Positions 32,341 through 64,000 of a stretch of 64,000 nt of DNA are shown here, piece after piece. How positions within the stretch are numbered: position 1 is the first letter of the stretch; each line of letters opens with the position of its first letter. A program made the position numbers and the translations under genes. This stretch comes from Terebella lapidaria. Taxonomy: Eukaryota; Annelida; Polychaeta; Terebellida; Terebellidae. The stretch spans positions 22,876,165 to 22,940,164 of the forward strand of contig OX424564.1 of the NCBI GenBank assembly GCA_949152475.1, written 5' to 3'. The notes under the pieces were generated by a model. That model did not search any database and was not told the DNA's origin. It worked only from the letters and a program-made list of their open reading frames with translations.

Positions 32341-33062
32341 CTTGTTGATTTTCCGTGTGTTAATGACAACTCAAAAGAACTTTTCCGGTTGGAGGACGAG
32401 AGTCGAATGATTCAAACGAAGCGCGCATCGCACTTTCATAGAGCGGGCGCGGACCTCAGAGTAAGCCGCGGCTCGCTCGCATACGCGAAAGCAAGATTTC
32501 CCATGATGACCAGAAATCTGTGCTAGTGTACCCCCAGTAAAACGGTGATTATTCCATCCTGAAACCATGAAACCTCATGGTTTGTTTTGTATTCCATTAA
32601 TCACATATCTGGATCCATAATTCTGACTGGTTTCATTTCGGTTTCACCTGTTTATCGGAAGTTCTTTCAATTTTTATGTCCGATCAAGTCAGTGTCCTTT
32701 GCATTTTTTCTCGTTTAAAATAAAATTAAAAATATTAAAATGTATGGCATCTTCAAAATATTTACATCACTGGATGCGATATATTCTCAGCTTTATAATG
32801 GTACCATTTGTTTAATTTTACGTATCCCTGTTGTAGAGAAATCGTCGAAAATCTTGAGTGCCTCTAGCACAGGTAAAACGCGCTCCAGAAATTTTTCTTG
32901 TCATAGTCAGCTAGGCATAGCAGACCGCAAAATGGTAATCTGGTGTGGATTGTTCTCGTTCAATGTGCACGTAGGGCCTATATATAAGTAATGATACATA
33001 CTGAACAAATAATGGTTTCGTCAATACGATTGATTGCACAATATTTTACAATAGTAACTATA

Positions 33063-33639
33063 CATACTCGAATTTTTCTAACTCGTTTACACCGTTTTTC
33101 GCTAATATTTTTGTGATGCTAAATGCTATGGTTCTATAACTTGGCATACTTCACCTAGGAGTCGAACGGCAATTTTCTACCAAATTTCGGACAGCTATCG
33201 CGAAAATTAAAAAAGTTGGCAATCTACCTCAATGTTAAATTTCAGCCCAAAACGGGATCTCGAGAATCTGAGCATATTCGAGGAAACGGTCCTGTTTACA
33301 TCCATCAGGATTCGAAATATTCTTGTAACTTTGAACCAGAAGATACACTGGGGTGTATTCTACACAAACATGTTGATTTTGAAACATTACTCCGCTACAA
33401 AACCGAGCAAATGCACAAAATTGTGTGCGGGCCCAGAAATTAAATAATCAGAGGGCTAAATTTAACATTGGGGTAGATTGCCAACTTTTTCAATTTTTGC
33501 GATAGCTGTCTGAAATTTGGCAGAAAATTGCCGTTTGACTCCCAGGTGAAGTATGCTAAGATACAGAACGATAGCGTTTAGCATCACAAAAAATATTAGC
33601 GAAGAAACAGTGTAAACGAGTTAGAAAAATCCGAGTATA
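33063..33639. mobile_element. Foldback element 6 (copy a)
   Basis: The left arm (33063-33245) and right arm (33455-33639) are inverted over about 180 bp. TTTTTCTAACTCGTTTACAC faces GTGTAAACGAGTTAGAAAAA, and AAAAAGTTGGCAATCTACC faces GGTAGATTGCCAACTTTTT. The ~210-bp centre has no conserved coding sequence. Confidence 0.75.
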
Positions 33640-34853
33640 GGGGCCTACGTGCAGCTGACAGCACTTGTATTTCAAGCCCCTGGAATACCTGATCATTATG
33701 AACCATATCCTATATAGATAGTAGGAGGCTACCATATGCTGAATTCTGAAATATGGTTCACATTTTTGTTCTTAGGACAAACATTTGATTAAAACAATAT
33801 AGAGTCCATGAGCGGATCGAGGAGGGGGGCCGAAGTGACCCCTTGAAGTGTGGTGGTGGCTAGATTGAGCGAAAGGCTCATGCACTTTGCTATGAAAATC
33901 ACAGCGCACGCTTGTCACCGTCATCGGGTTTCGAAGACGCTAAAATCTATTAAATCATAATAGATTATACGTAGCCTGAGTAACAGTAACACCAACAGCC
34001 TAACCCTGCTCCACGACTGATTCCTGTACTTTCGAACGATAGTTTAACCTAATTCCCTCACTTTGGGAGATTGGAATACAGTACGCGTGCCAGAGTTTAA
34101 CCAACAGCCCATAGAGGCCTACTATATGCCGGAACACCCAAGTCTGAACTTATAGGTGTTTAGTGTTCGGATCTTAAGTCGTAAATCCTGAATGGTCCGA
34201 GAACCCCCCCCCCCCCCCCGGAAGTTTTGAAAGGTTTCATTCTTCCGTTCTTATGGTCCAGGGTGGACATGTAGTCGGGGTATCCCTTGGGTACACCATG
34301 GTGGGTGCAAGAAGGTCCTAGATTATAACACCAGGACCTTCAGTATCATGCACAGATCACCTCGGCCCCGGGCAACCTAATGTGAACAAGGATGATCCTC
34401 CTGGACCATGACCATCCCTTTCTCATGACGGTGTGTAAACAAGGACCAGCACGACAAGAGTGTTGGCAGCATCGCGATCGAACCCTGAGCTTTTGTCCCT
34501 GAAGCTAGATTGCAGTGATTCCCCCAGATTTCACTGCCACTGCCAGCAAAACTGCAATATCATCCCTGATGCTAGGTGGCACTGATTTCCCAGACCCTAC
34601 TGCCACTGCCAGCAAGACTGAACTATCATCCGAGATGCTATAAATGTATAGGTGGCAGTGATAGCTCAGGCTTCCTGGCAGCGGCAGTGGAGTCTGGGAA
34701 ATAGCTGCCACCCAACACCTTGGAAGATAGTTTAGTCTTGTTGGCAGTGACAATTGCAATGGGGTCTGGGAATCCACTGCGACCTATCATCTTGGATAGT
34801 GATAGTTCAGTCTTGCTGGCAGTGGCAGTGGGGTCTGGGAAACCACTGCTATC

Positions 34854-35793
34854 CAGGGCCAGATTAACGTAGGGGCTATTGGGGCTGCAGCCCCAGGCCC
34901 ACAAGCCCAGCAAGAAAAAAATAGGCCCCAATTCTCACAAAAACGATGCACAGTTTTGTTTCAACTAGGGGCCTATTTTTAACTGCAGGGATTTTTTAAA
35001 ACTTGGGTCCTATTTTGCGAGTGCTTAGTCGTCCCTTTATCTCACTCATAGGCCCATTGTAGGCCGCAGATTGAAACCGTGGTTTTATTTTTTGAACTCG
35101 GGGACCTATATTTTTCTGCTGGTGCTAGTGTGTCTCCTATTCACACAGGTGGGCTTTAAGGCCTACAGAAGGTATCCATGACAGGCCTTCATGATAGGCC
35201 TACTCCCGCCAACAGATTTGCACACAAAAGACCGAAAAATACATATGTATAAATAAAAAAAAAATGATTACATCAGTAGTAGGCCTTCATGATAGGCCTA
35301 CTCCTGTCAACAGATTGGCACACAAAAAGGCCAAAAAATACATATGTATAAATTAAATAAGATTGATTACATCAGAAATTTGTGTTTCACTGTTCATAAT
35401 AAACAACTGCATATACCACAATATGTTTTTATTCTGAAAAAAAATCACTGATTTTTTAGGGGGTCAACTTCAATAATTATTTGGAATCCTCGATAAATTT
35501 ACAAAATTTGAAATCTACCGGATTTACAATAAAAGATCTAGGCCAAATTACCTTTTCAGTCGTTTCATTCTTTAGTGGAAAAAAAGTTCAAAATTCGAAT
35601 CCGATTTGAATGTCCAAATATTGCATAATTTCTTCCCCAGATACACGCCATACTGATCAACTCACAGAACGAAAAAAACATTTTTTCTCGGGGGAGGGGG
35701 GGGGGGTTCCTCCCCCGAACCCCCAGTCCGGATAGCTTTAGGCCCATTTATATTTTCCAGCCCTAGGCCCCTCTGTCGTTTAATCCGCCCCTG
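34854..35793. mobile_element. Non-autonomous hAT transposon
   Basis: It starts CAGGGCCAGATTAACG and ends TTTAATCCGCCCCTG, ends known from hAT families. An exact 8-bp duplication CTGCTATC flanks it (34846-34853 and 35794-35801). It is 940 bp long with no intact transposase frame visible. It contains a ~98-bp tandem duplication (35183 and 35281). Confidence 0.85.
35183..35378. repeat. ~98-bp tandem duplication inside the hAT element
   Basis: AGGCCTTCATGATAGGCCTA starts at 35183 and 35281 and is followed by near-identical sequence through ATACATATGTATAAAT. Confidence 0.8.
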
Positions 35794-37296
35794 CTGCTAT
35801 CTAGCATCAGGGGTGATATTGCAGTTTTGCTGGCAGTGGCAGTGAAATCTGGGGGAATCACTGCAATCTAGCTTGCTGGCAGTGACAGTGGCAGTGGAAT
35901 TTCGTGATGAGATGATGAAGTAACCTGCCTACCGAGAACTATACCCATCCCCATGCCATATGGCAGAACCAAAACGGCGGCGACACGGACCACGCAAGAG
36001 CAAGCGATCCTCCCAGATCACGCCAGTAGACCTATTTATTGACCACTATCCGATATGGTCTGGGACCTATGTGTGACTGGGGTTTTAGGGTCACTATTCA
36101 TTCATGAAAACCCCATATTTTTCAGTCTTGGTCACTCACTCCCCAAATAAAACTTTATTCATACTAGAGTCCAGTAGATTCACAGGGCCCTACCACACAA
36201 AATAAAAGAAATGGGCTTCCATCTTATATAAAACAAGCGTAGAAATTTGCAGAGACCCACCATACCAAGCAAGCATACATGGACATGAGAGTTTATACGT
36301 GGGATCTCCTCAAGGGGCCTTGTACGATATAGGCCTAAGTGATAAACCGATTGCTATAAATTCGCTATTGGGTCTGTTCAAACCTGCGTATATGTTAAGG
36401 GGTCACTTGGGCCCCCGAGAAAGATCCCGAGGCGAGATGGTCTAGATAACTACATGTAGATACGGGCCGCAGGCTGCATGCCGTTGACGGGGACGGTTGT
36501 GTGAAATATAGGGCCTACGCTTGATGAGCCTAGCCTGTTGGCCTAGCCTATAGACCTAGTCTAGAACTAGTCTATACCTGGGATTAGCCTGTCATAGGCC
36601 TAGATAGCTGCCTCGCCTAATGTAGGTAGGCCCAGATCTGGGCCTAAAGTTAGAAAGCTGTCAATAATGGAATGCCCTGCAGGGTTTGTTTGATGTATGT
36701 CCAAGAAACTATTAGGACATTCATACGTTAGCTATTAGAAATCCGATCCCATTCCCGAGCCCTTGTGCTTCGTCTACATGCATGTATCCTAGGTCAAATT
36801 TCGCGCCAAACAGTCACAGTCACCCAAACACGTGACCTTGAGATCATCCATTTGCGAAAACGCACGGTCCCTGAAGTCATCCACAACCGGAAGCCGATAT
36901 GACAGCGAGTTTTGACAACAAGACACGTTCTTTTTTGCCATAAATTCTCTATTTATTTCATTCGGAACTCATAACTATTGACTTTTTTGCTGCGAAGTTG
37001 CATTATTTCATCGTACGGAAGTGATGAATGTAACGTCTGGCCATTTTAAATGGCAGATGAACTTGTACATGTGACGCTCCCACCCCCGCCACCCAGCCAC
37101 CGTGACAGACACCGGCCTGTGAGAAATGTGAGTAAACACTAAACATGCTAAACAAGGTGCATGTACATTGCGCAGGTTTATAGGTGGAGGCCGTGTAGTG
37201 GTAGATTCTTTTTGATCGAGCACAGTGAGAGTGACTTGTTCCCGAAAAAACAGTCAATAGTTGGCGATATGTAGCCCTCTCACAACAAGTTCAAGT

Positions 37297-37507
37297 GACA
37301 TGCCTATTTCCGAGCAGGGACTTAAACTCGAGCAACCCACCTGTTTGGTTGTCTACGCATTTATTCTGTTGTTGCAGTAGCATGTGTTGATCTTTGCACT
37401 GTATGCAATCGTTTTTGACATGTATCACACATTGTACAATCGATGACAGCGATGATCTTGAGGGTGCTCGGGTTCAAGTCCCCGCTCGGGAATAAGCACA
37501 TCACCTG
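37297..37507. mobile_element. MITE-like element with inverted ends carrying a tRNA-B-box-like word
   Basis: The left arm (TTTCCGAGCAGGGACTTAAA, 37307-37326) faces the right arm (GGTTCAAGTCCCCGCTCGGG, 37471-37490). GGTTCAAGTCC matches a tRNA B-box, but no A box or tRNA fold is seen, so a tRNA gene is not called. It could be two SINE ends in opposite orientation. Confidence 0.45.
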
Positions 37508-38722
37508 TACAAAACTCAAAGGCCAGCATAGAAATATACGCTTTATGACCAAATTTGTGGGAGTATATGTAGAATAAAAGTGTCACTCTGGGCAAGTGTT
37601 TGCTCTGCCAATCATTGCCACATATGCTATTTGCACCATATGACCAGTTTTTAACGAATCACAGTACATGCAACCCAAGTTGTGGACTGTCAACGTTTAG
37701 GTACAGAACCCAAGTTTGCCCTTTTACCCAACTGGGTGTCCCAATGTACATTGCGGGCTTATCACGGTTTGCATTTCGACAGTCTTTCAGTATTCCTCCA
37801 TGGTCTGGTCAAGACATTTGATTCAGAAATTTGTGGGTTGTAGGAATCAAGAACTTTTCAAGTAACATGGAAAATCAGTCAATTCAACCATGGTTGAGAG
37901 GTCGGGACAATATAATCTTCTTAGTCTCATTAGTGCCTGGGGTCTGTCCTGATGAGGTCAAGATGCAGGGTCATAAAATTACAGGGCCCATAAGGTCACC
38001 ATCCAGCAAAAATTCCAAGTAAAACTGTAGAATGATGCTGTTGGTCTGAGATAGCTATCCCCGAAAGGATCCAGGACAAAACATGCTATTCGCTCTACAA
38101 GTCAATTGAAAAGTACTAGTTTATTTCACAATTTCAGAGTTTTTGTACTAATAAACGTAATAAGTGTTAAAAGTAAATGTTAATGTGTACTAACAAAATA
38201 TTTGTATGCACACACACTCTCTCTCTCGAAAGGTTGGTGCTCTTACATTAGATAGTCCTATTTTATTTGAAATTATATGTACAATGTATACAGGGATCAA
38301 GTCAGTTTGTAACTTGTATGTGCACCGTTAGTTTGCATGCTCACATCCCAAAGTCGTTTTCTCAGTTGTACTTTTCCTTTGCTACAATATTAATGCAACT
38401 TGCAAACATTGATTATTTGTGCTTCTAATGCGACAGCCACATCTCACTCGTGATTCTAAGTCTAAACACATTCTCTAAGTCTAACAATGCTATAACTTTC
38501 ATGTAGCGTGTACGTTTCTCCAATACAATACACGCTAGATGAATTTGTATATAGTTACTCTAGTGTTGTGAAATTTATCTCGCTTCAGTTAACATCATTT
38601 GTTCCTAAAGGTGAGTGGATAGGTAAATTACATCAATACCATTACCCTTTGGAAGGCTTTTAGTGAATTGATTTCAAAGTCTTGAAATGATGCCTGTCTT
38701 GATCAATGACTTTAATGAATAC

Positions 38723-39034
38723 CATAGACATAGAAGAGAGATGGACTGCCAACTCGACCTCCGTGACCTTGAGCTTGCGACCAGAGGAACATGGGTACTT
38801 TATTCCGGTTTGAAGTTTCATGGGGAAATTAAATTGTCAAAATACGTCGTATATTGTAAGTGAAGTCGACACTCTGAGGATCGTCAGGAATGAACAATGG
38901 CAATATGACGTTATAGGTTGACAACGGAAGTGTAACTACCATCTTCCTCTGACCTTTTGTGACCTCAAGTTCAATGACTAGAAACAGAAAGAGTGATATC
39001 GGAGTTGGCAGTCCATCTCTCTTCGATGTCTATG
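38723..39034. mobile_element. MITE with ~33-bp inverted ends
   Basis: CATAGACATAGAAGAGAGAT at 38723 is inverted at the right (ATCTCTCTTCGATGTCTATG, ending 39034), and the match continues through GGACTGCCAACTC. It has no coding capacity; target duplication is unresolved. Confidence 0.75.
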
Positions 39035-39676
39035 ATAAATACTGAGTATATTATCTTGGGATATAATCGATGTAGAAATAGTTATGATATAGTCACTAAT
39101 CTTCATGGATACCTGGCTGTCCCACATTAATATCACGAACATGTCTGGTAGATGTTGGTTGCTGGATCGATCTATATGCATGATACTAACATGAGAAACC
39201 CATCTATTTGAATGAGTTTCTGCTGACATATTTCCAAAAACATATAGATCTAGTGTGGAGTATGTATTGTATGTGCTGTGTTTTTGCTGTATTCTGATCG
39301 TAACTTGGAATATTTTATATAATTTTTACAATGATAATAATCCAGACCAACTACTGCAAATGTAGATCTAACATGTGAAGTAACAACCTACTGGCTACTA
39401 TACCATGTATACATGTCGCTAATAGTATCGTTGATAAAAAAAACTAAGATACCTAAATCTCTCTAGAGTCTTCACGAGTATATTCACCGTTTTTCATTGC
39501 ATGTCAAGGCCCCAAATATTACTTTGGATTAGCTGGGAGTTTCTTTACTGCTTCATCGTTATACTGTTACACGTGAGCTGACTTGAAAAGTTGAGGTAAA
39601 ATCTGTGTTAAAGGCCTATCATGGGACACTATGTGATAATAGTCAAACAATATTAAAGCAATCTACATGATTGTAT

Positions 39677-40249
39677 ACTCAAGTTCAACACAAAACCTCA
39701 TATGATTTTCGGCGATAATTTCTTTTAGGATGGTTTGATCAATTTGAAATTTTATATGCTTCCATTTGGCACAAAACCATATTTTTTCACCAAATTTCAG
39801 ACTTATATCTTGAAAACTGAAAAATTTGGCAGTCTATCCCAATGTTAAATGTTGGGCACTAATCGGATCACAGGAATTCAAGGAAATTTGGGAATTTCAT
39901 GATCTTATTCCGCAAAGAAATGTAATATGAGGAAAGTTTTTGAGTTTGAAGAATCATATAGGTATATTCTAATAAAATATCATTCTTACAAAGTAATGTG
40001 CAGTGTGAACATCGAACAACATGCCAAATTCTGTTCAAACTTGCAAATTTCACGTTTTATGTGTTATTTAACAGTAGAGTAGATTGCCAACTTTTTCAAT
40101 TTCAAAAAGTCGGACTTCAAAAAGTCGGAAATTTGGTGAAAAAATACGGTTTTATGCCAAATAGAAACAAATAAAATTTCAAATTGATCCGACCATCCTA
40201 AATGAAGTTATCGCCAAAAATCATGTGAGGTTTTGTGTTGAACTTGAGT
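39677..40249. mobile_element. Foldback element 6 (copy b)
   Basis: The left arm (ACTCAAGTTCAACACAAAAC) and right arm (GTTTTGTGTTGAACTTGAGT) are inverse, with inversion continuing through TTTTTCACCAAATTTC and CCAATGTTAAAT. The inner words ACCAAATTTC, AGTTGGCAATCTA and AATGTTAAAT are shared with copy a at 33063-33639, while the outer ends differ. Confidence 0.7.
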
Positions 40250-42109
40250 TTAACACACAACATATAAACTCTGAAATTGACAAAATACACACTGACTGAC
40301 ACTGCGAATGTATCGAGAAATTGAGAGGACCTTACGGATCATAGTGCATTATGATGTGGCTTTCCAACTGATGCTCATTCGTCATAATGGTTCAATATTT
40401 CGTGCTGTCATATTGCGAGATACTTGACAATTTTTGTTCTGTAAACAGGATAACAATTCCGTTCGAATATCATGACATGTCTGTTATTCTGTGGATATAT
40501 GTGGAAATCTCGCTGATACAACTATTGACAGCATATTGCACTTTAACATGTTTAAGTACTTTTACCTATTCATTATATCCCTACATTTTATCCCATCTGT
40601 GACCATGGCATTTTTTTTAATAAATTGTATCATGATAATCAGAGAGACTTGCGTAATCACAGTCAGTTTATGTGAATCTTCAATCCGGTATATTTGTGAT
40701 GTTAATTCGACAATGTGTTTGATAAATCGTTTGAAATTTGTATCTTTTGATTTCATGGATTTACATGTACAATGTAAATGTATATGCAAAGAAAAAAAAT
40801 ACTGAAATTCTGAGAACTGCGTTATATAGCATATCTGACATATATTACACAGCTTACTGTACACATACTTATGTATATATATGTCCTTATTTTGAAATGA
40901 AAAATGTGTACTTGTTCCTCTTTTAAAGTGGCATCGAGCTGTACTTAGGATTATTGATTCATCATGTTTTGAATGAATCAAGCTGTCTTTGAGGTGCAAA
41001 TGTCCGCGGGCTCTACAATCTATATAGTTGGCTGTTGCTTTTTACAACTGGGAAAGCTCCTGCCACCAGCGATGGTTTTGTGCAACTGCTTTTTCATGTG
41101 ATTATTGATTTGTTCGGACGATCTGTCGGTCAAAGAAATGACATGAATAATGATGAATTACCGGCATGCTCACTTCTTTGGATTTAACAGATGGCTTAAC
41201 GATTTAAGTTCAGCAGCATAAATATGATGTAAAGTTAAAAGCATTTCTTGTGTGAGCCAAGAAAATTTAAAGGTCAGTGTTGTTCACTTTATATTATTAT
41301 GGTGTTTATTCGTCAGTTATCATTTATAGTCGTAAATAATGCTAAGAATATGTATAACTATCGACATATTTTAATTATTATGACAGATATACATGTATGC
41401 TATTAAATATATTTTGGTCTCGTTAAATATTTTATTTGCTACCATGTATAAGTATGTCATAGACAAGTTGTTCTGTTGATCGATGTTTTTCTTCGGACAA
41501 TCATTATATTGATCAATGATGATATTCGCCCTGTGGAGATTTGTTCTTAATGAGCGTTGGAACTGGTAGCATATGTCTGCTTGGCCTGTCGGTATGCACA
41601 TGAGCGTTTAAATATATCATGTAGGTCCCTGTAAGATTAGACCCCTCCGAGACAATACTGACTATAAAGATTCATATTCCACATAGATCAACTTAGCATG
41701 TGAATGAACCTGTGAAACAAGACTTTCTGTTAGATAAGTCCACTTTTTTTGCAGAGAGTGAGTTCTTATCTCGCAGGAACTTCTGTATTATTTTTGTGTC
41801 GCATCATACAAGCAATTTTCACATTTCGTGAAACTGTTACGTATATTTAGATACCGGTACCTTGAATGTGTGAACCTGTCATTTGAAATTTATTCAAAGG
41901 TCTTATCATAAAAATTATTCACACAAACTGAACGTACTTGAAGCTGAAGGTGTAGGTCAACTTGTATGCCTGAATGTATATAACAACTTCATGCACTTAC
42001 CGTTTATGACTTACAATAAATGTTGACAATAAAAATCAGAATGACTGATGATGCGAAATGCAGTTTCATACTAAACTTGAATATTGGGGGAGAGGGTTTT
42101 GAAATGTTT

Positions 42110-42123
<14 letters not shown>

Positions 42124-42140
<17 letters not shown>

Positions 42141-42158
42141 GTGGAGGGGGGGGGGGGT
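42124..42158. repeat. G-rich tract
   Basis: Long G runs follow a GT microsatellite; the flanking words CTTGAATATTGGGGG are repeated at about 42076 and 42165. Confidence 0.8.
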
Positions 42159-44240
42159 ATATTAACTTGAATATTGGGGGAAGGGGGGTTTAAATGTTAT
42201 TGGGAGTGGGTAAACACGGTAAAGGGGTCTGAAAGTTATAGGCAGCCACCTACATATGGTACAGTTCATGTACAAGTCATTGATTGCACGGACTCAATAA
42301 TTACTTGCACGTACATTGGCACTAGCAATGACGAGCACGGCTGTTACACCAGCCCCCCGACATTTGTCTGGTTTTCGCTGTTGTTGATTTCGATTATCAT
42401 GCTTATAGGTAGCATTACTCAAGTTTTTAATGACTAAATTCATGGCAGTTTTGTTGAGAAAAGTTCATGCATTTGGCTCAGAATGTCGTGAGCGTGCAAT
42501 ATGTGCATGATATATGCTTTGATGTACAGCAGTATGTTTCAATTGTGATTTTGGAAACGCATGAAAATGGCGCCACAAGCAAAGAACGAAGACTCAGTAG
42601 AGAAAATAGTCATGGCTGTGAGTAGAGTGACAAATATTATATTGTTTGAAAAGTATGTTGATATTAAATTTATTCTGAAAAAAAGCATTAGGGTTAGGGA
42701 ACAACTACTCAATATCACAAAAACACTGTATGAAAAAAAAAACGCATGGAACAAAATTCATTGTTATGAGTGAGTGGGATTTAACATATTTAATGCTGTA
42801 ATACATCCTCAAAATCAATTTTAAAAAAAATATATGGATGCACATTTACATGCTGTAACACTTTTTACACAAATACTTTAAAGTTTTAGGGTTATGTAAA
42901 TGGTTTGTCACTACATTTACATGTATTTTTGTGAACATGTGTGCTCTAATCCATTCGTATTACATGTACATGAATTATGTCTACCAGGATGTTTATTGAA
43001 TATCGATACAATTATATTACCTATACATGTATGTTGGAAAAAGTTAGGTGCCACTTCGCTTTTAGAGTCAGCATCATAAATTGAGTAACAAACAGACATG
43101 TGTACCATATATACGAATGTATTGTCTAACGATGTGATGATATATAGTTGCAAAAAAATACAGTTAATTTTGAAAATCGATTGTGCTGTTAATATTAGAA
43201 GTGGAACCATGGGTTCTCATTTGGAAAATATTGATTGTTCTTGCTAATCATGAATACAAACATATCGATGCATTGTAATCTGTAGGCAGACAGAATGTCG
43301 CATGTTTATTGTAGCGCAACACTTGGTGTATTTATATAACAGTGCATTTATCTCTGAGAATATTGCTAATTGCATTATACTTTTAATATCTGCGAAGTTC
43401 TGCTGTTATGATAATTGCATTCAATTTGCAATGAAATAAATGTCAGACCAGCTCTCAGATTAGAAGCCAACAGCACAATGTCGCATCTAATACTCACATT
43501 GTATTGATACACGCCGCCTGATGCTTCTGCTTCCTTTTTGCCGATTAAATACAGATATTGACAAATTTATTGACGTTTGCATTCGTGCATGGGTAAATGA
43601 TACATATCATATGTATGTTCCATGTGCATTTATCGTATCTGACAATCTTTTATTTGCCGCTACACAAATACTTTATACATGTATTTCTGGCTTATATGTT
43701 TGCTTACAAGTATTTATAGTAACTTGCTTGTCACTTCCACATTTCCAGTAAAACTGAACAAATAATTTCTCAGAAAAAAAACAATTTGACAACTTGCTCA
43801 TGTATTTGACACATAAATTTGTGACATACTGCACATGATAATAGAAGAGTATTTTTTCGAGCAGATGCGTTTCACAGAAGTTTTTACCAAGAACAACTGT
43901 TTGCATTTCTTTCGTTCTTCGACTGATACATCCATAGTCTTTCTCCGCACATTCCTGTTCTCTGCATGTATGAATTATATACACTATTCCTATAATTGCT
44001 TCGGATTTCATGAGCTGATTTTGCACTGATTAGTATTTTTGTGCACCATACTATTTGTGCGAGATATTTTGAATCTTTGCTCATTTATAAACTTCACAGG
44101 TATATATATGAAGCTTGTTCGCATACTGGGAACTTCTTTGATGTTAAGTGTTGGCCATAGGGAGTGTTGCTGCCTCCTTATAGTCATGTGCACCTGCCTA
44201 TAGAATAACACACATCTATTTCTTTTGCGTTTTGTGTATA

Positions 44241-44417
44241 CAGTTGTCCCTGTAAGATAAGACCTAACCTTTTGCAGGAAAGATGAGGTCTTATCTTAAA
44301 GGAAGTCTTATTTCACAGGCTCATTTACATGTTAAATTGAGTTTTGATGAATACAAGAAAGTCTTTACAGACAGGGAAGTCTTATTTCGAAGGTGTCTTA
44401 TCTTACAGGGACCACTG
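44241..44417. mobile_element. Tc1/mariner-type MITE
   Basis: CAGTTGTCCCTGTAAGATAA on the left faces TTATCTTACAGGGACCACTG on the right. TA flanks both sides (44239-44240 and 44418-44419). It is 177 bp, with no coding capacity, just upstream of the first recognised ATP2C1 exon. A degenerate relative may lie near 41620-41745. Confidence 0.8.
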
Positions 44418-44559
44418 TAGTTATATCCCTTTCTCTCATTGTTGTAAGCAGACACTAACATACCAACCATTTACCTGTATTTCTCCATTGTCATAAGCAG
44501 ACACGAATATGCCAACCGTTTACATGAAATTCTATCCTCTTGTTATTGCACACGAGCAG

Positions 44560-64000
<19,441 letters not shown>

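Larger units (their letters stand above)
34502..35874. mobile_element. Foldback element 7, interrupted by a hAT element
   Basis: The outer ends are inverted over about 70 bp with one mismatch (AAGCTAGATTGCAGTGATTC on the left, the exact inverse at 35855-35874). The interior at 34565-34853 repeats words such as CAGACCCTACTGCCACTGCC in both orientations. A hAT-like element (34854-35793) is inserted close to the right arm. No coding capacity. Confidence 0.75.
32341..44500. other. Gene-free interval between histone H1 and ATP2C1
   Basis: All open frames here are short, lack conserved motifs and sit in AT-rich DNA or repeats. The interval contains the foldback and DNA-transposon copies listed separately, a G-rich tract near 42124-42158 and a CT microsatellite near 38211-38228. 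An 87-codon frame at 42174-42437 with one hydrophobic segment is not supported by anything else. Confidence 0.6.

Noticed and set aside
37441-37500. Possible tRNA gene at GGTTCAAGTCC
   Set aside because: Only a B-box-like word is seen; no A box, acceptor stem or anticodon arm could be folded.
42174-42437. 87-codon frame with a hydrophobic segment
   Set aside because: It starts in a G-rich low-complexity tract, has no recognisable domain, no splice context and no neighbouring support.

Overview
This is animal (metazoan) genomic DNA: intron-rich genes with GT/AG splice sites, AT-rich intergenic DNA and a dense load of transposable elements. The very frequent short word GTAGGCCTA, an IgGFc-binding domain gene, a CAP/EGF mosaic gene and DIRS-type retrotransposons suggest a marine deuterostome, most likely an echinoderm. 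The species call is inference; the gene calls rest on translated sequence.

Layout. (1) 0.6-13.5 kb, minus strand: exons of a secreted mosaic protein, reading from the right as signal peptide, CAP (SCP/TAPS) domain, five EGF-like exons and possibly an IgGFc-binding N-terminal domain at 0.6-2.6 kb. Its introns are full of foldback elements. (2) 13.5-18.2 kb: no gene; two abutting foldback elements, a piggyBac-type MITE touching a hAT-like MITE, and very short palindromic elements. (3) 18.28-28.13 kb, plus strand: a complete 13-exon PRPF4B (PRP4 kinase) gene; the assembled coding length is a whole number of codons, 1007 residues plus stop. (4) 31.8-32.3 kb, minus strand: a single-exon histone H1. 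(5) 32.4-44.5 kb: no gene recognised; foldback elements, a hAT element and several MITEs. (6) 44.56 kb to the window end, plus strand: ATP2C1 (Golgi Ca2+/Mn2+ ATPase, SPCA), 16 exons seen, continuing past the edge. Its intron between 46,758 and 60,155 holds one DIRS retrotransposon (46,894-59,999) into which a second DIRS retrotransposon (47,110-53,676) has inserted.

The three housekeeping genes (splicing kinase, linker histone, Golgi pump) have no evident shared pathway; they are neighbours only. The most unusual property of the window is the number and variety of foldback elements: at least seven, from at least five unrelated sequences, several with arms built from short tandem units. One has about 23 mini-hairpins with compensating base changes, and another carries many nuclear-receptor half-sites. 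All coordinates of splice sites and element ends were read by eye.
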